Source: Bacteroides faecium
GTDB taxonomy: Bacteria; Bacteroidota; Bacteroidia; Bacteroidales; Bacteroidaceae
Direction of reading: 5' to 3'
Length of the DNA stretch: 64,000 bases
Assembly (NCBI RefSeq): GCF_012113595.1
Contig: NZ_CP050831.1
Location: 1,302,001 to 1,366,000, forward strand
Numbering within the stretch: position 1 is the stretch's first letter; every line of letters begins with the position of its first letter. Under the pieces are notes generated by a model. That model saw nothing but the letters and a program-made list of their open reading frames with translations. It made no database searches and was not told the DNA's origin. A program made the position numbers and the translations under genes. This document shows, one piece after another, positions 34,207 through 42,329 of the stretch.

Positions 34207-36144
34207 ATGAGATTATCAATAACTAAATATATACTGTTACTTTGTGGAATCATTCCCTTATTAACTTCATGTGAAGATTTCCTTGATAAACAGGAAACCG
34301 AAGATATTACTTTTGGACAACTTTGGGAGAAGAGAGCCTATACACGCGGATATTTCCTGAATGCGATGAGCTTTCTTCCGAATGACTTGACAAGTTATGT
34401 CTCTACTCCCCAAAGTACAGCTACGGATGAGCTTATAAATGCTTCGAATGCCGGTGCCGAATCAATGAATACGGGAGCCTGGAATGCATCGAACGTACCC
34501 GGCGCAAATTTTAATTTGTATAATGGTATTCGCGAATGTAATATCTTTATGCAGAATGTTTATAGCTGTACGGATCCTACCGTCACGCAAGAAGAAAAAG
34601 ACGAATGGTATTGGTACACGCGCTGGGCACGAGCTTATTATTACTTTTTGATGATGCGCAATTATGGACCCGTTTTTTTGTTGGGAGACGAAATCCTACC
34701 ATATGATGCCACTACGGAATCCCTTTACCGTCCGCGCAATACTTGGGAACAATGTGTAGAATATGTTACGGATGAAATGGGGAAATGTGGTACATACTTT
34801 AAGGAACACGGAAAAACAACTTGGACGGTAGATGCTGAATATGGATTGCCTACCGAAGGGGCTGCCTTGGCTGTCATTTCACGATTGAGACTTTATTCCG
34901 CACGCGATTTATATAATGGGAATACATTGTATAATACAGTAAAGAATCCTGTGACACCTGATTTCCCGGAACTTTCCGAACAATATTTGTTCCCTCAGGA
35001 TTATAACAATGACAAATGGAAAGAAGCTGTTTTGGCTGCTAAGGCTGTCATAGATTTAGGAGTATATGAATTGCATAGAGATGCTGCAACTCCCGATGAC
35101 CCGTATGCAAATTATCTTGGCATTACTCAGACAGACTGGAACAAAGAACTTATCTGGTCTACAGGATATGCAAGTCGGGAAATTGTAGCCAGAAGAACAA
35201 CTCCGACCGGAGTGAAGACAAAGAAAGGCGGCAATGGGGCTGCTTATGGTGCTTTGGGACCTTCGCAGCAACAAGTGGACGCTTATGCAATGGATAATGG
35301 CATATATCCGATTACAGGATACGAAGCTGATGGAACTCCGGAAATTGACAGAAACTCCGGTTATACGGAAAGTGGGACAACTAATTTTGAAAATCCTTTC
35401 TTGAAATACCTGAGCAGAGGAGATACTTATCAGAATAAGTATTATAAGAGAACAACCCGTAACATGTTTGTCAATCGTGAGCCCCGTTTCTATATAGCTG
35501 TATATTGGAGCGACAGTTACTGGAGATGTGGTCCGGGTAAAGATGATTATGTATTATGCAATTTGGCAAAAGACGGCAATTCGAATACTTCTCACGACCA
35601 TTCAAGAGGTGGATATTTGCTTAACCGCTTCTGTGACCATACTGCCAGTTTTGTGAATAACCAACCGGGGAATATGGTATTTCCTACATTCCGTTTGGGA
35701 GAAATCTATCTGAACTTCATCGAAGCTGCTTTGGAATGGGAAAAGAGAACCGGAGATAACCAGTTTCATGCCAAGGCGATGGAATATTGGGCAGATTTGC
35801 GTGACCGTTCGGGCATGAGTCCGATAACGGATGTTTATCCGGGTGCTACTATTGGCCAGTTGATAGAGTATTGTCGCCAGGAACGCAGAATTGAACTTGC
35901 TTTTGAAAATCACCGTTTCTTTGATACCCGTACATGGATGATTGCCACTACTACTGATAATGGTCCTATTTATGGCATGAACGTAGAGGCGCAGGCAGTG
36001 AATGCAGATGATACTCCGGATGCTTTCTGGCGTAGGACGGTAGTTCAGAACCGTGTGTTCAGAGCTAATCACTTTTTGTATCCTTTCAGCCAGAGAGAAC
36101 TGGACCGTAATAAACTGCTGACGCAGAACTACAAATGGAGATAA
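34207..36144 (+). CDS. SusD-like surface glycan-binding lipoprotein, locus B
   Basis: A 645-residue lipoprotein with lipobox LLTSC (about residue 22) and the EDFLDK start of mature SusD proteins. Helical TPR-like blocks follow, for example YWYTRWARAYYYFLMMRNYGPVFLL (about 138-162) and CRQERRIELAFENHRFFDTRTW near the C-terminus. It pairs with the SusC 19 bp upstream. It is larger than most SusD proteins, like its locus A counterpart. Confidence 0.95.
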   Translation: MRLSITKYILLLCGIIPLLTSCEDFLDKQETEDITFGQLWEKRAYTRGYFLNAMSFLPNDLTSYVSTPQSTATDELINASNAGAESMNTGAWNASNVPGANFNLYNGIRECNIFMQNVYSCTDPTVTQEEKDEWYWYTRWARAYYYFLMMRNYGPVFLLGDEILPYDATTESLYRPRNTWEQCVEYVTDEMGKCGTYFKEHGKTTWTVDAEYGLPTEGAALAVISRLRLYSARDLYNGNTLYNTVKNPVTPDFPELSEQYLFPQDYNNDKWKEAVLAAKAVIDLGVYELHRDAATPDDPYANYLGITQTDWNKELIWSTGYASREIVARRTTPTGVKTKKGGNGAAYGALGPSQQQVDAYAMDNGIYPITGYEADGTPEIDRNSGYTESGTTNFENPFLKYLSRGDTYQNKYYKRTTRNMFVNREPRFYIAVYWSDSYWRCGPGKDDYVLCNLAKDGNSNTSHDHSRGGYLLNRFCDHTASFVNNQPGNMVFPTFRLGEIYLNFIEAALEWEKRTGDNQFHAKAMEYWADLRDRSGMSPITDVYPGATIGQLIEYCRQERRIELAFENHRFFDTRTWMIATTTDNGPIYGMNVEAQAVNADDTPDAFWRRTVVQNRVFRANHFLYPFSQRELDRNKLLTQNYKWR

Positions 36145-36184
36145 AACTATAGCATAAAACATATCTAATCAGATTTTAATTTAT

Positions 36185-37528
36185 ATGAAGACAAAAATAT
36201 ATATCCTTTCGCTTTTAGGCTGTTTATTACTGACTATGGGGGCTTGCCTTAGCGATGGAAAAGAAGATTATCTGGATGATTATAAATCATTCCTTTGCAT
36301 TCTGAATAGCAATGAACAGGATATCACTTTTTACAACACTGGTGAACCTGTCACTTATAATATAACGATTGATAAAGGTGGAAACGACTTGAATATGACA
36401 GCTTCGGCTACATTGAAAGTATTGAATGAGTTCGATATTGAATATTACAATAACGAGAACAAAACCACTTTCAAACCTTTGCCTGCTGATTGTTATGACT
36501 TGCCTTCCGACATGACTGTCTCTTTTGGAGAGAAAGAACTGTATAAGATTAAAACGGTAACCTTTCATCCCGGGAAGATTTCTGCATTAAATACAGGCGA
36601 TTTCACTTATGTGTTGATGTTGGAGCTTACGGACGGCACTTCTACCATTAATGAAAAAAATAAGTATATAATTGTGAAGCCTACCATCTATCAACCTACC
36701 TTCTCTCTTTCTGAATCAGGATTCAAACTTCCGTTTACGATTGCTGAAGGTGTGACTGAATATACATATGAGCTTCCTGTAACATTGAATACTGCTCTCA
36801 CAGAAGATATAACTTGTGATGTGAGAGTTAAAAAGGAACTATTGGATGAATATAATACTACGTCTTCCATTGAGTATTCATTAATACCAGACAAGGGAAA
36901 CAACTATACTATCGATAAGCTGACCTTTACGAAAGGTAATACTACGGCAAATCTGACTGTAAAAATTGATATTACTAATCTGGAAGGTAACTTTGCTCTT
37001 CCATTAGAAATAACTTCTACGAAATATGCTTTCTCCAGTGAAAATACAGTTATTATCGGATTGCAGAACTCAGCACCGAAGATTAGGCTTACACCGGATA
37101 TGATGACTTTGATAGGAACAGATTTTGCTGACGGTAACGGTTTTGCCGATTGGTTGGATGTTGACTTGTCTACTCAGGCACAAGTTACTTACGGAGGAGG
37201 TGCGCCAGCCTTCCCGCATCAGGTAGATATACATCTCAATAGTGCCATTTCCAAGTTGAGAGTAAGATACGCAACCAGAAATACAAATCAGCATCCTACT
37301 AAATTTATCATCTATGTTAGTAATGATGGTGCAAATTGGAAAGAAATAAAAGTATTTACAGCAGAAGCAGACGGTCTTCCAGTATCGGCTACTACTTATT
37401 ATGATACTTGTCCAACGATGCAACTGGGTGATTCATATACTTATGTTCGTTTTGAAGTTTATAGTTCTACTAATCCGAATAAATTTAATACATGGGCGCT
37501 CTCGGAGTTTGAATTGTATGGCAAATAA
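36185..37528 (+). CDS. DUF1735/discoidin surface lipoprotein
   Basis: A 447-residue lipoprotein (lipobox-like MGACLSDGK at about residue 21). The N-terminal part has two beta-sandwich repeats of the DUF1735 type (about 40-160 and 175-290; TFSLSESGFKLPFTIAEG opens the second). The C-terminus (about 300-447) is a discoidin-like F5/8C domain (RVRYATRNTNQHPTKFIIYVSNDG, WALSEFELYGK). This is a typical surface glycan-binding protein position, after susD. It ends 36 bp before an apparent terminator that separates it from the M60 gene. Confidence 0.85.
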   Translation: MKTKIYILSLLGCLLLTMGACLSDGKEDYLDDYKSFLCILNSNEQDITFYNTGEPVTYNITIDKGGNDLNMTASATLKVLNEFDIEYYNNENKTTFKPLPADCYDLPSDMTVSFGEKELYKIKTVTFHPGKISALNTGDFTYVLMLELTDGTSTINEKNKYIIVKPTIYQPTFSLSESGFKLPFTIAEGVTEYTYELPVTLNTALTEDITCDVRVKKELLDEYNTTSSIEYSLIPDKGNNYTIDKLTFTKGNTTANLTVKIDITNLEGNFALPLEITSTKYAFSSENTVIIGLQNSAPKIRLTPDMMTLIGTDFADGNGFADWLDVDLSTQAQVTYGGGAPAFPHQVDIHLNSAISKLRVRYATRNTNQHPTKFIIYVSNDGANWKEIKVFTAEADGLPVSATTYYDTCPTMQLGDSYTYVRFEVYSSTNPNKFNTWALSEFELYGK

Positions 37529-37564
37529 TTGCTCTCTCTTAAATCTAACAAATAACTAATCTTG

Positions 37565-37621
37565 AGGGCTGGCGAATGGATGGTGCAGTGATGCACAAAA
37601 TCTTTTTAGTCAGCCCTTTTT
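37565..37621 (+). terminator. Terminator or attenuator inside locus B
   Basis: AGGGCTG (37565-37571) pairs with CAGCCCT (37611-37617), followed by TTTT to 37621; an inner hairpin GTGCA/TGCAC lies in the loop. It stands between the surface lipoprotein gene and the M60 gene and should lower, not abolish, transcription into the peptidase gene. No new promoter is evident after it. Confidence 0.6.
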
Positions 37622-37635
37622 AAAATGAAAAGAGT

Positions 37636-40446
37636 ATGAAGAATTATTTTTTGTATGTATTCATATCCCTGTTTCTGTTTTCTTTGTCGTCCTGCAAGGA
37701 TGACGATGATGTAATCCCTGTGTTGGAACTAAGTTCGGGAAATGCAGACTTTCATAAAGAAGCAGGTTCTGTTGTTATTGATGTAAAATCACTTCCGGCA
37801 GACTGGACAGCTTCTGTAGATGCGGAAGGAGAACAGTGGTGTAAGGCTGAACCTGTTAATTCCAGTGCAGGAGTGAAGATAAGCGTGTCGAGTAATCCAA
37901 ATAAGACTGTCCGTAGCACTTCGGTGATTATCAATAATGGAAAGTTGGATAAGAAAATCCTCGTACGTCAGTTAGGTACTGATACTGATATTCTGGTATC
38001 TCCTTCTTCTTTTACTTTAACTCCGGTAGGTGGAACAGTCGCTTTTGCTGTTACTACCAACCTGACGGAAGCGGAACTGGATGTCACTTACCCTTCCTGG
38101 ATAAAGAAAGGAGCAGACACACGTGCTGGAACGATTGAAATACCTTATCAATTTACGGTGGGTGCTTATGACGGAAGTAGCGCGCGGACAGAAAAGATAG
38201 TGATAAAGGATAAAAAGTCTGATGTTTCGGCAGAAGTCACAGTCACTCAGAATGGATTGGACGGATATACATCCGGTGATACTGAGGGAATTGCGGATGA
38301 TGTTCAGTTGGAAGTAGTCAGAGGGGAAGCATCTACGGCACATGGCGGTGAAGGGATTGAAAAATCTTTTGATAGTGATATGGGTACTATCTATCATTCC
38401 AATTATCCTTTTGCAGAAGGAGTGACAAGCCATTATCCGGTGACGTTGACTTACTATTTCAAGGAAAATACGGAAGCACTCGATTACCTTACCTATTACC
38501 CGCGCACAAGCGGTTCGAACGGAAATTTCGGTGAGGTGGAAATTCAGGTATCGACCGAAGAACATCCGGCTTTTGAAAGTGTGACAAATGAAACCGATTT
38601 TGATTTCGGCTCAAAAGGTGCGGTAGTGTCTTTCTCCTTTAGTAACACAATACAGAAGCCGAAAGCAGTCCGCCTGATTATTAAATCCGGTGTGAACGGG
38701 CATGCTTCCTGCGCCGAAATGAAATTCTTTGCCAGGAATCCCGAAGGGTTCGATCCATTGACCCTTTTCACAGATGTAACTTGTTCCAAATTGCGCTCTG
38801 ATATTACAGAAGAAACGATTAAGTCTTGTGCTTATCCGTTCTTCAAGAATATAGCTTATTATATGCTGAAAGATAAATATCCGGCTGACTTCCGTATTGC
38901 GGATTTCAAACCTTATCAGCATCCGGATATACAGGCTGCCATCAATAAGACAAGCGCTTATAGCTTGTTGGATAATCCTACGGGTATCTTTGTGAAAGCG
39001 GGCGAAACACTGATTGTAATGGTAGGCGAAACGCACGGGCAACATTTGAGCCTAAGAATACAGGACATGGATGCCCCTAATGCCGACGGTTTTAACAGCA
39101 GCGTTTCTTATAGCTTGCGCACGGGCATAAACAAAATTGTTTCGGAGAAGAAAGGGTTGATTTATGTGATGTATCATGTGAATGGTAATCCGGCAGATTA
39201 TGACGAGATAAAGATACACTTCGCGTCAGGGAGTGTCAACGGATACTTCGATGTGGCAAAGCATACCCGTGAACAGTGGGGCACCTTACTGAACGGAGCT
39301 GTCGACGGCTATTTTGATGTCGTAGGGAAATACGCCCATCTCACTTTTCCTGTCAGCAAACTGAAAAGTACATCCAATGGAAAAGATTTGATTGACCTTT
39401 TTGATGATATTGTATATAAGGAACAAATATTCCTGGGCTTGAGAAAATACAACAATAACGGCGGCACCGGTACGGATACCGATAACCGTATGTTCAGAAA
39501 CCGTATGTATTTTAATGTCATGTACGGACAGGGAGATTATATGTATTCCACTTCTTACCATACGGCCTATCATCTTTCGACGATGGACAATTTGTGCAGT
39601 GTAGACCAAATGAAGACTAACAACTGGGGCCCCGCCCATGAAGTAGGACATAGCAATCAGACTCGTCCGGGACTGAAATGGTTCGGAATGACTGAAGTAA
39701 CAAACAATATTTGTTCAATGTACATTCAGAAGTTATATGGAATTAATTCCCGTCTGCTGACTACAACGCCAAATAGTGCTTACAGTAATTACTACGAGCA
39801 TGCCATGACTTTGGCATTTGGTAATAATGATATTTTCCATGCAAAACTGGGAGACGTATTCGATAAATTAGTACCTTTCTGGCAGTTGGAGTTATATATG
39901 GAATATGTGTTAGGAAAACCGGATTTTTATAAGGATGTATATGAATATATACGTGTCAATCAAGACTTGCCTACTGATGGTGAACGTCAGATAGAATTCG
40001 CTTATAATTGCAGTAAGGCGGCAGGACTGGATTTGACGGATTTCTTTGTAAAATGGGGATTCCTGAAAGCCGGTTCGTATGAATTCAACGACTCTTATGG
40101 CGATGGAAAAGTGATAGTGACGGAAGCACAGGTAAGTGCTCTTAAAACTAAAATCCGCAATTTGGGATATTCCGCTCCGCAGCATAAATTAGAATATATC
40201 TGCGATAGCAACTTAGAGGCCTATGTAAATAATGCAGCCGTAGTTGCCGGAACAGCTACCCGCTCCGGTTTCAAACTGTCGATGTCAGGTTGGCGGAATG
40301 TAGCTGTTTACGAGGTTAGCGATCATACAGGAAAAGTAATATTTGTATCACCGCAATCTTCATTTACCGTGAGCACTACATTGCCCGAAGGCTTTAAGGT
40401 GAATGCCGTTGCAGCGAACGGAACCAAAACGCAAGTGTCATTTTAG
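37636..40446 (+). CDS. M60-like zinc metallopeptidase lipoprotein, locus B
   Basis: A 936-residue lipoprotein (lipobox LSSC at about residue 20). In order: a BACON domain (about 28-115), a second BACON-like domain (about 115-205), a discoidin-like domain (about 220-365), the M60-like peptidase (about 370-820) and a C-terminal beta domain (about 855-936). The zinc motif is HEVGH at 668-672 with Glu687 (FGMTEVTNN) as third ligand; the first histidine and glutamate are intact. The family includes gut enzymes that cut O-glycosylated proteins. Its closest relative in the window is the locus A peptidase, which lacks the C-terminal beta domain and the second BACON-like domain. Confidence 0.92.
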   Translation: MKNYFLYVFISLFLFSLSSCKDDDDVIPVLELSSGNADFHKEAGSVVIDVKSLPADWTASVDAEGEQWCKAEPVNSSAGVKISVSSNPNKTVRSTSVIINNGKLDKKILVRQLGTDTDILVSPSSFTLTPVGGTVAFAVTTNLTEAELDVTYPSWIKKGADTRAGTIEIPYQFTVGAYDGSSARTEKIVIKDKKSDVSAEVTVTQNGLDGYTSGDTEGIADDVQLEVVRGEASTAHGGEGIEKSFDSDMGTIYHSNYPFAEGVTSHYPVTLTYYFKENTEALDYLTYYPRTSGSNGNFGEVEIQVSTEEHPAFESVTNETDFDFGSKGAVVSFSFSNTIQKPKAVRLIIKSGVNGHASCAEMKFFARNPEGFDPLTLFTDVTCSKLRSDITEETIKSCAYPFFKNIAYYMLKDKYPADFRIADFKPYQHPDIQAAINKTSAYSLLDNPTGIFVKAGETLIVMVGETHGQHLSLRIQDMDAPNADGFNSSVSYSLRTGINKIVSEKKGLIYVMYHVNGNPADYDEIKIHFASGSVNGYFDVAKHTREQWGTLLNGAVDGYFDVVGKYAHLTFPVSKLKSTSNGKDLIDLFDDIVYKEQIFLGLRKYNNNGGTGTDTDNRMFRNRMYFNVMYGQGDYMYSTSYHTAYHLSTMDNLCSVDQMKTNNWGPAHEVGHSNQTRPGLKWFGMTEVTNNICSMYIQKLYGINSRLLTTTPNSAYSNYYEHAMTLAFGNNDIFHAKLGDVFDKLVPFWQLELYMEYVLGKPDFYKDVYEYIRVNQDLPTDGERQIEFAYNCSKAAGLDLTDFFVKWGFLKAGSYEFNDSYGDGKVIVTEAQVSALKTKIRNLGYSAPQHKLEYICDSNLEAYVNNAAVVAGTATRSGFKLSMSGWRNVAVYEVSDHTGKVIFVSPQSSFTVSTTLPEGFKVNAVAANGTKTQVSF

Positions 40447-40480
40447 ATTCATAAAATATGAATAAAAAATGTCTTTCGTA

Positions 40481-40510
40481 TAGGGATATCGGGATTTGAT
40501 GTGTATTTAT
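40481..40510 (+). promoter_or_regulatory. Predicted ECF promoter of the sulfatase gene
   Basis: TAGGG (40481-40485), 14 bp, TGTGTATTTAT (40500-40510), 31 bp before the sulfatase ATG. It matches the fecR B site nearly base for base in both elements. Confidence 0.7.
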
Positions 40511-40541
40511 AATAAATGATTAAATTCTAATTAAATAAGAC

Positions 40542-42092
40542 ATGAGAAACTTAGATTATGTATTTTATACATTAGCAGGTATTTCTTCGATACCTACCAC
40601 CCTGTTGGCCGGACAGGCGCAACCGGAGAAAAATCCGGTTGACAAGCAGCAACCGAACATTATTATGATTGTAGCCGATGACCTCGGATATGGTGACTTG
40701 AGTTGCTACGGTGCTCACCGCATCTCTACACCGGGTATGGACCGTATAGCGAATGAGGGAATCCGCTTTACACAGGGATTCTGTACGGCAGCCACTTCCA
40801 CCCCCAGCCGCTATTCCGTTATGACCGGACTATATCCGTGGACGAATACGGAAGCAAAAATCCTTCCGGGCAATGCGGCACTGATTATCGATACGAAAAA
40901 GATAACCTTGCCTAAACTGATGCAGCAGGCAGGCTATGCTACCGGTTCAGTAGGGAAATGGCATATCGGACTGGGAGACGGCAATGTGGACTGGAATAAA
41001 GATGTTCATCCCGGAGCAGCCGAAATCGGATATGATTATTCGTTTATCCAAGCAGCTACCAACGACCGCGTTCCCTGTGTTTTCCTCGAAAACGGACGTG
41101 TAGTAGGATTGGATCCTAATGATCCGCTTTATGTGGATTACCGTAAGAACTTCCCCGGTGAACCCACCGGAAAGAATAACCCTGAATTGCTTCGGATGCA
41201 TCCGAGTGTAGGGCATGCCGGTTCGATAGTAAATGGTGTTCCCCGTATCGGATTCCAAAAAGGCGGTAAGGCGGCACAATGGAAAGACGAAGAAATGGCG
41301 GAATTATTCCTGGATAAAGCCAAGCAGTTTGTCAACGACCATAAAAATGCTCCTTTCTTTCTCTATTACGGACTACACCAGCCACACGTGCCCCGTGTTC
41401 CGAATGAACGTTTTGTCGGTAAATCGGGTATGGGACCTCGTGGAGACGTAATCCTTGAAGCTGACTGGTGCGTGACCGAATTCCTCAATGAACTGGACAA
41501 ACTGGGATTGGCAGAAAATACAATCGTAATATTGACTAGTGACAACGGTCCGGTGCTGGATGACGGATATAAGGATGATGCAGTAGAGTTGGTAGGCGAC
41601 CATAAGATAGCAGGTCCGCTTCGCGGCGGAAAAACAAGTATGTTTGATGGCGGTACACGCATTCCTTTCATGCTTCGTTGGCCGGCAGCAGTGAAACCGC
41701 AGGTATCCGATGTCTTTGTATGCCAGATGGATTTGCTTGCTTCTTTTGCTTCTTTGTTGGGACAAACTTATTCGGATAAACTGGATAGCGAGAATACATT
41801 GGATGCTTTCTTGGGAAAGAGCAAGAAAGGACGCGAGGAACTCGTTATCGAAGGTATGTTCAATTATGCATACCGTCAGGGCGATTGGGCATTGATTCCG
41901 CCTTATTATAATCCGTATAGCAAGGAAGATGGTGAGTTTATCGGTTTGGGGTATGGATATAAGCTCTATAACTTGAAGAAGGATATCGGGCAACAAGAAA
42001 ATTTGGCAGATAAATATCCGAAGAAACTGGGTGAAATGATTAATCGTTTCGAATATCTGAAATCGACTACAAATAAAGTGACTCGTTACTAA
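40542..42092 (+). CDS. Serine-type family S1 sulfatase
   Basis: A 516-residue secreted arylsulfatase-fold enzyme. A signal peptide (about 1-26) precedes the N-terminal metal site ADDLGYGD (about 47-54). The formylglycine site is STPSR with Ser86, a serine-type signature that needs a radical SAM maturase (anSME) for conversion. Later motifs are KWHIG (about 144-148) and LTSDNGP (about 330-336), which bind metal and sulfate. It would remove sulfate from glycans such as mucin. It has its own ECF-type promoter. No anSME gene is in the window, so it must be encoded elsewhere. Confidence 0.93.
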   Translation: MRNLDYVFYTLAGISSIPTTLLAGQAQPEKNPVDKQQPNIIMIVADDLGYGDLSCYGAHRISTPGMDRIANEGIRFTQGFCTAATSTPSRYSVMTGLYPWTNTEAKILPGNAALIIDTKKITLPKLMQQAGYATGSVGKWHIGLGDGNVDWNKDVHPGAAEIGYDYSFIQAATNDRVPCVFLENGRVVGLDPNDPLYVDYRKNFPGEPTGKNNPELLRMHPSVGHAGSIVNGVPRIGFQKGGKAAQWKDEEMAELFLDKAKQFVNDHKNAPFFLYYGLHQPHVPRVPNERFVGKSGMGPRGDVILEADWCVTEFLNELDKLGLAENTIVILTSDNGPVLDDGYKDDAVELVGDHKIAGPLRGGKTSMFDGGTRIPFMLRWPAAVKPQVSDVFVCQMDLLASFASLLGQTYSDKLDSENTLDAFLGKSKKGREELVIEGMFNYAYRQGDWALIPPYYNPYSKEDGEFIGLGYGYKLYNLKKDIGQQENLADKYPKKLGEMINRFEYLKSTTNKVTRY

Positions 42093-42113
42093 CTTCTTGA
42101 TGCGACAAATGAT

Positions 42114-42161
42114 GAACAGCAGCATTAAAATTCCATTCTGGTGGAATTAATGTTGCTGTTC
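42114..42161 (+). terminator. Hairpin after the sulfatase gene
   Basis: An imperfect stem of about 19 bp, with GAACAGCAGCATTAA on the left and TTAATGTTGCTGTTC on the right, centred near 42138. The following run is T-poor, so termination is likely but not certain. Confidence 0.5.
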
Positions 42162-42251
42162 TTGTATTCTCCTATTGTTTCCCCATTATTACCCTTGAAT
42201 AGTGAAAAAAAGCAATAAGAACAAAGAATAGTTAAAAAACGGTTATAAAAT

Positions 42252-42281
42252 TAGGGTAACAGGTGATTTACGTGTATTTAT
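42252..42281 (+). promoter_or_regulatory. Predicted ECF promoter of the GH31 gene
   Basis: TAGGG (42252-42256), 14 bp, CGTGTATTTAT (42271-42281), 48 bp upstream of the GH31 start. One base of the second element differs from the other two sites. Confidence 0.65.
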
Positions 42282-42329
42282 CATTGTATTACGACAAGCA
42301 TCTTATGTCTAATTCTAAATAAATAAAGC

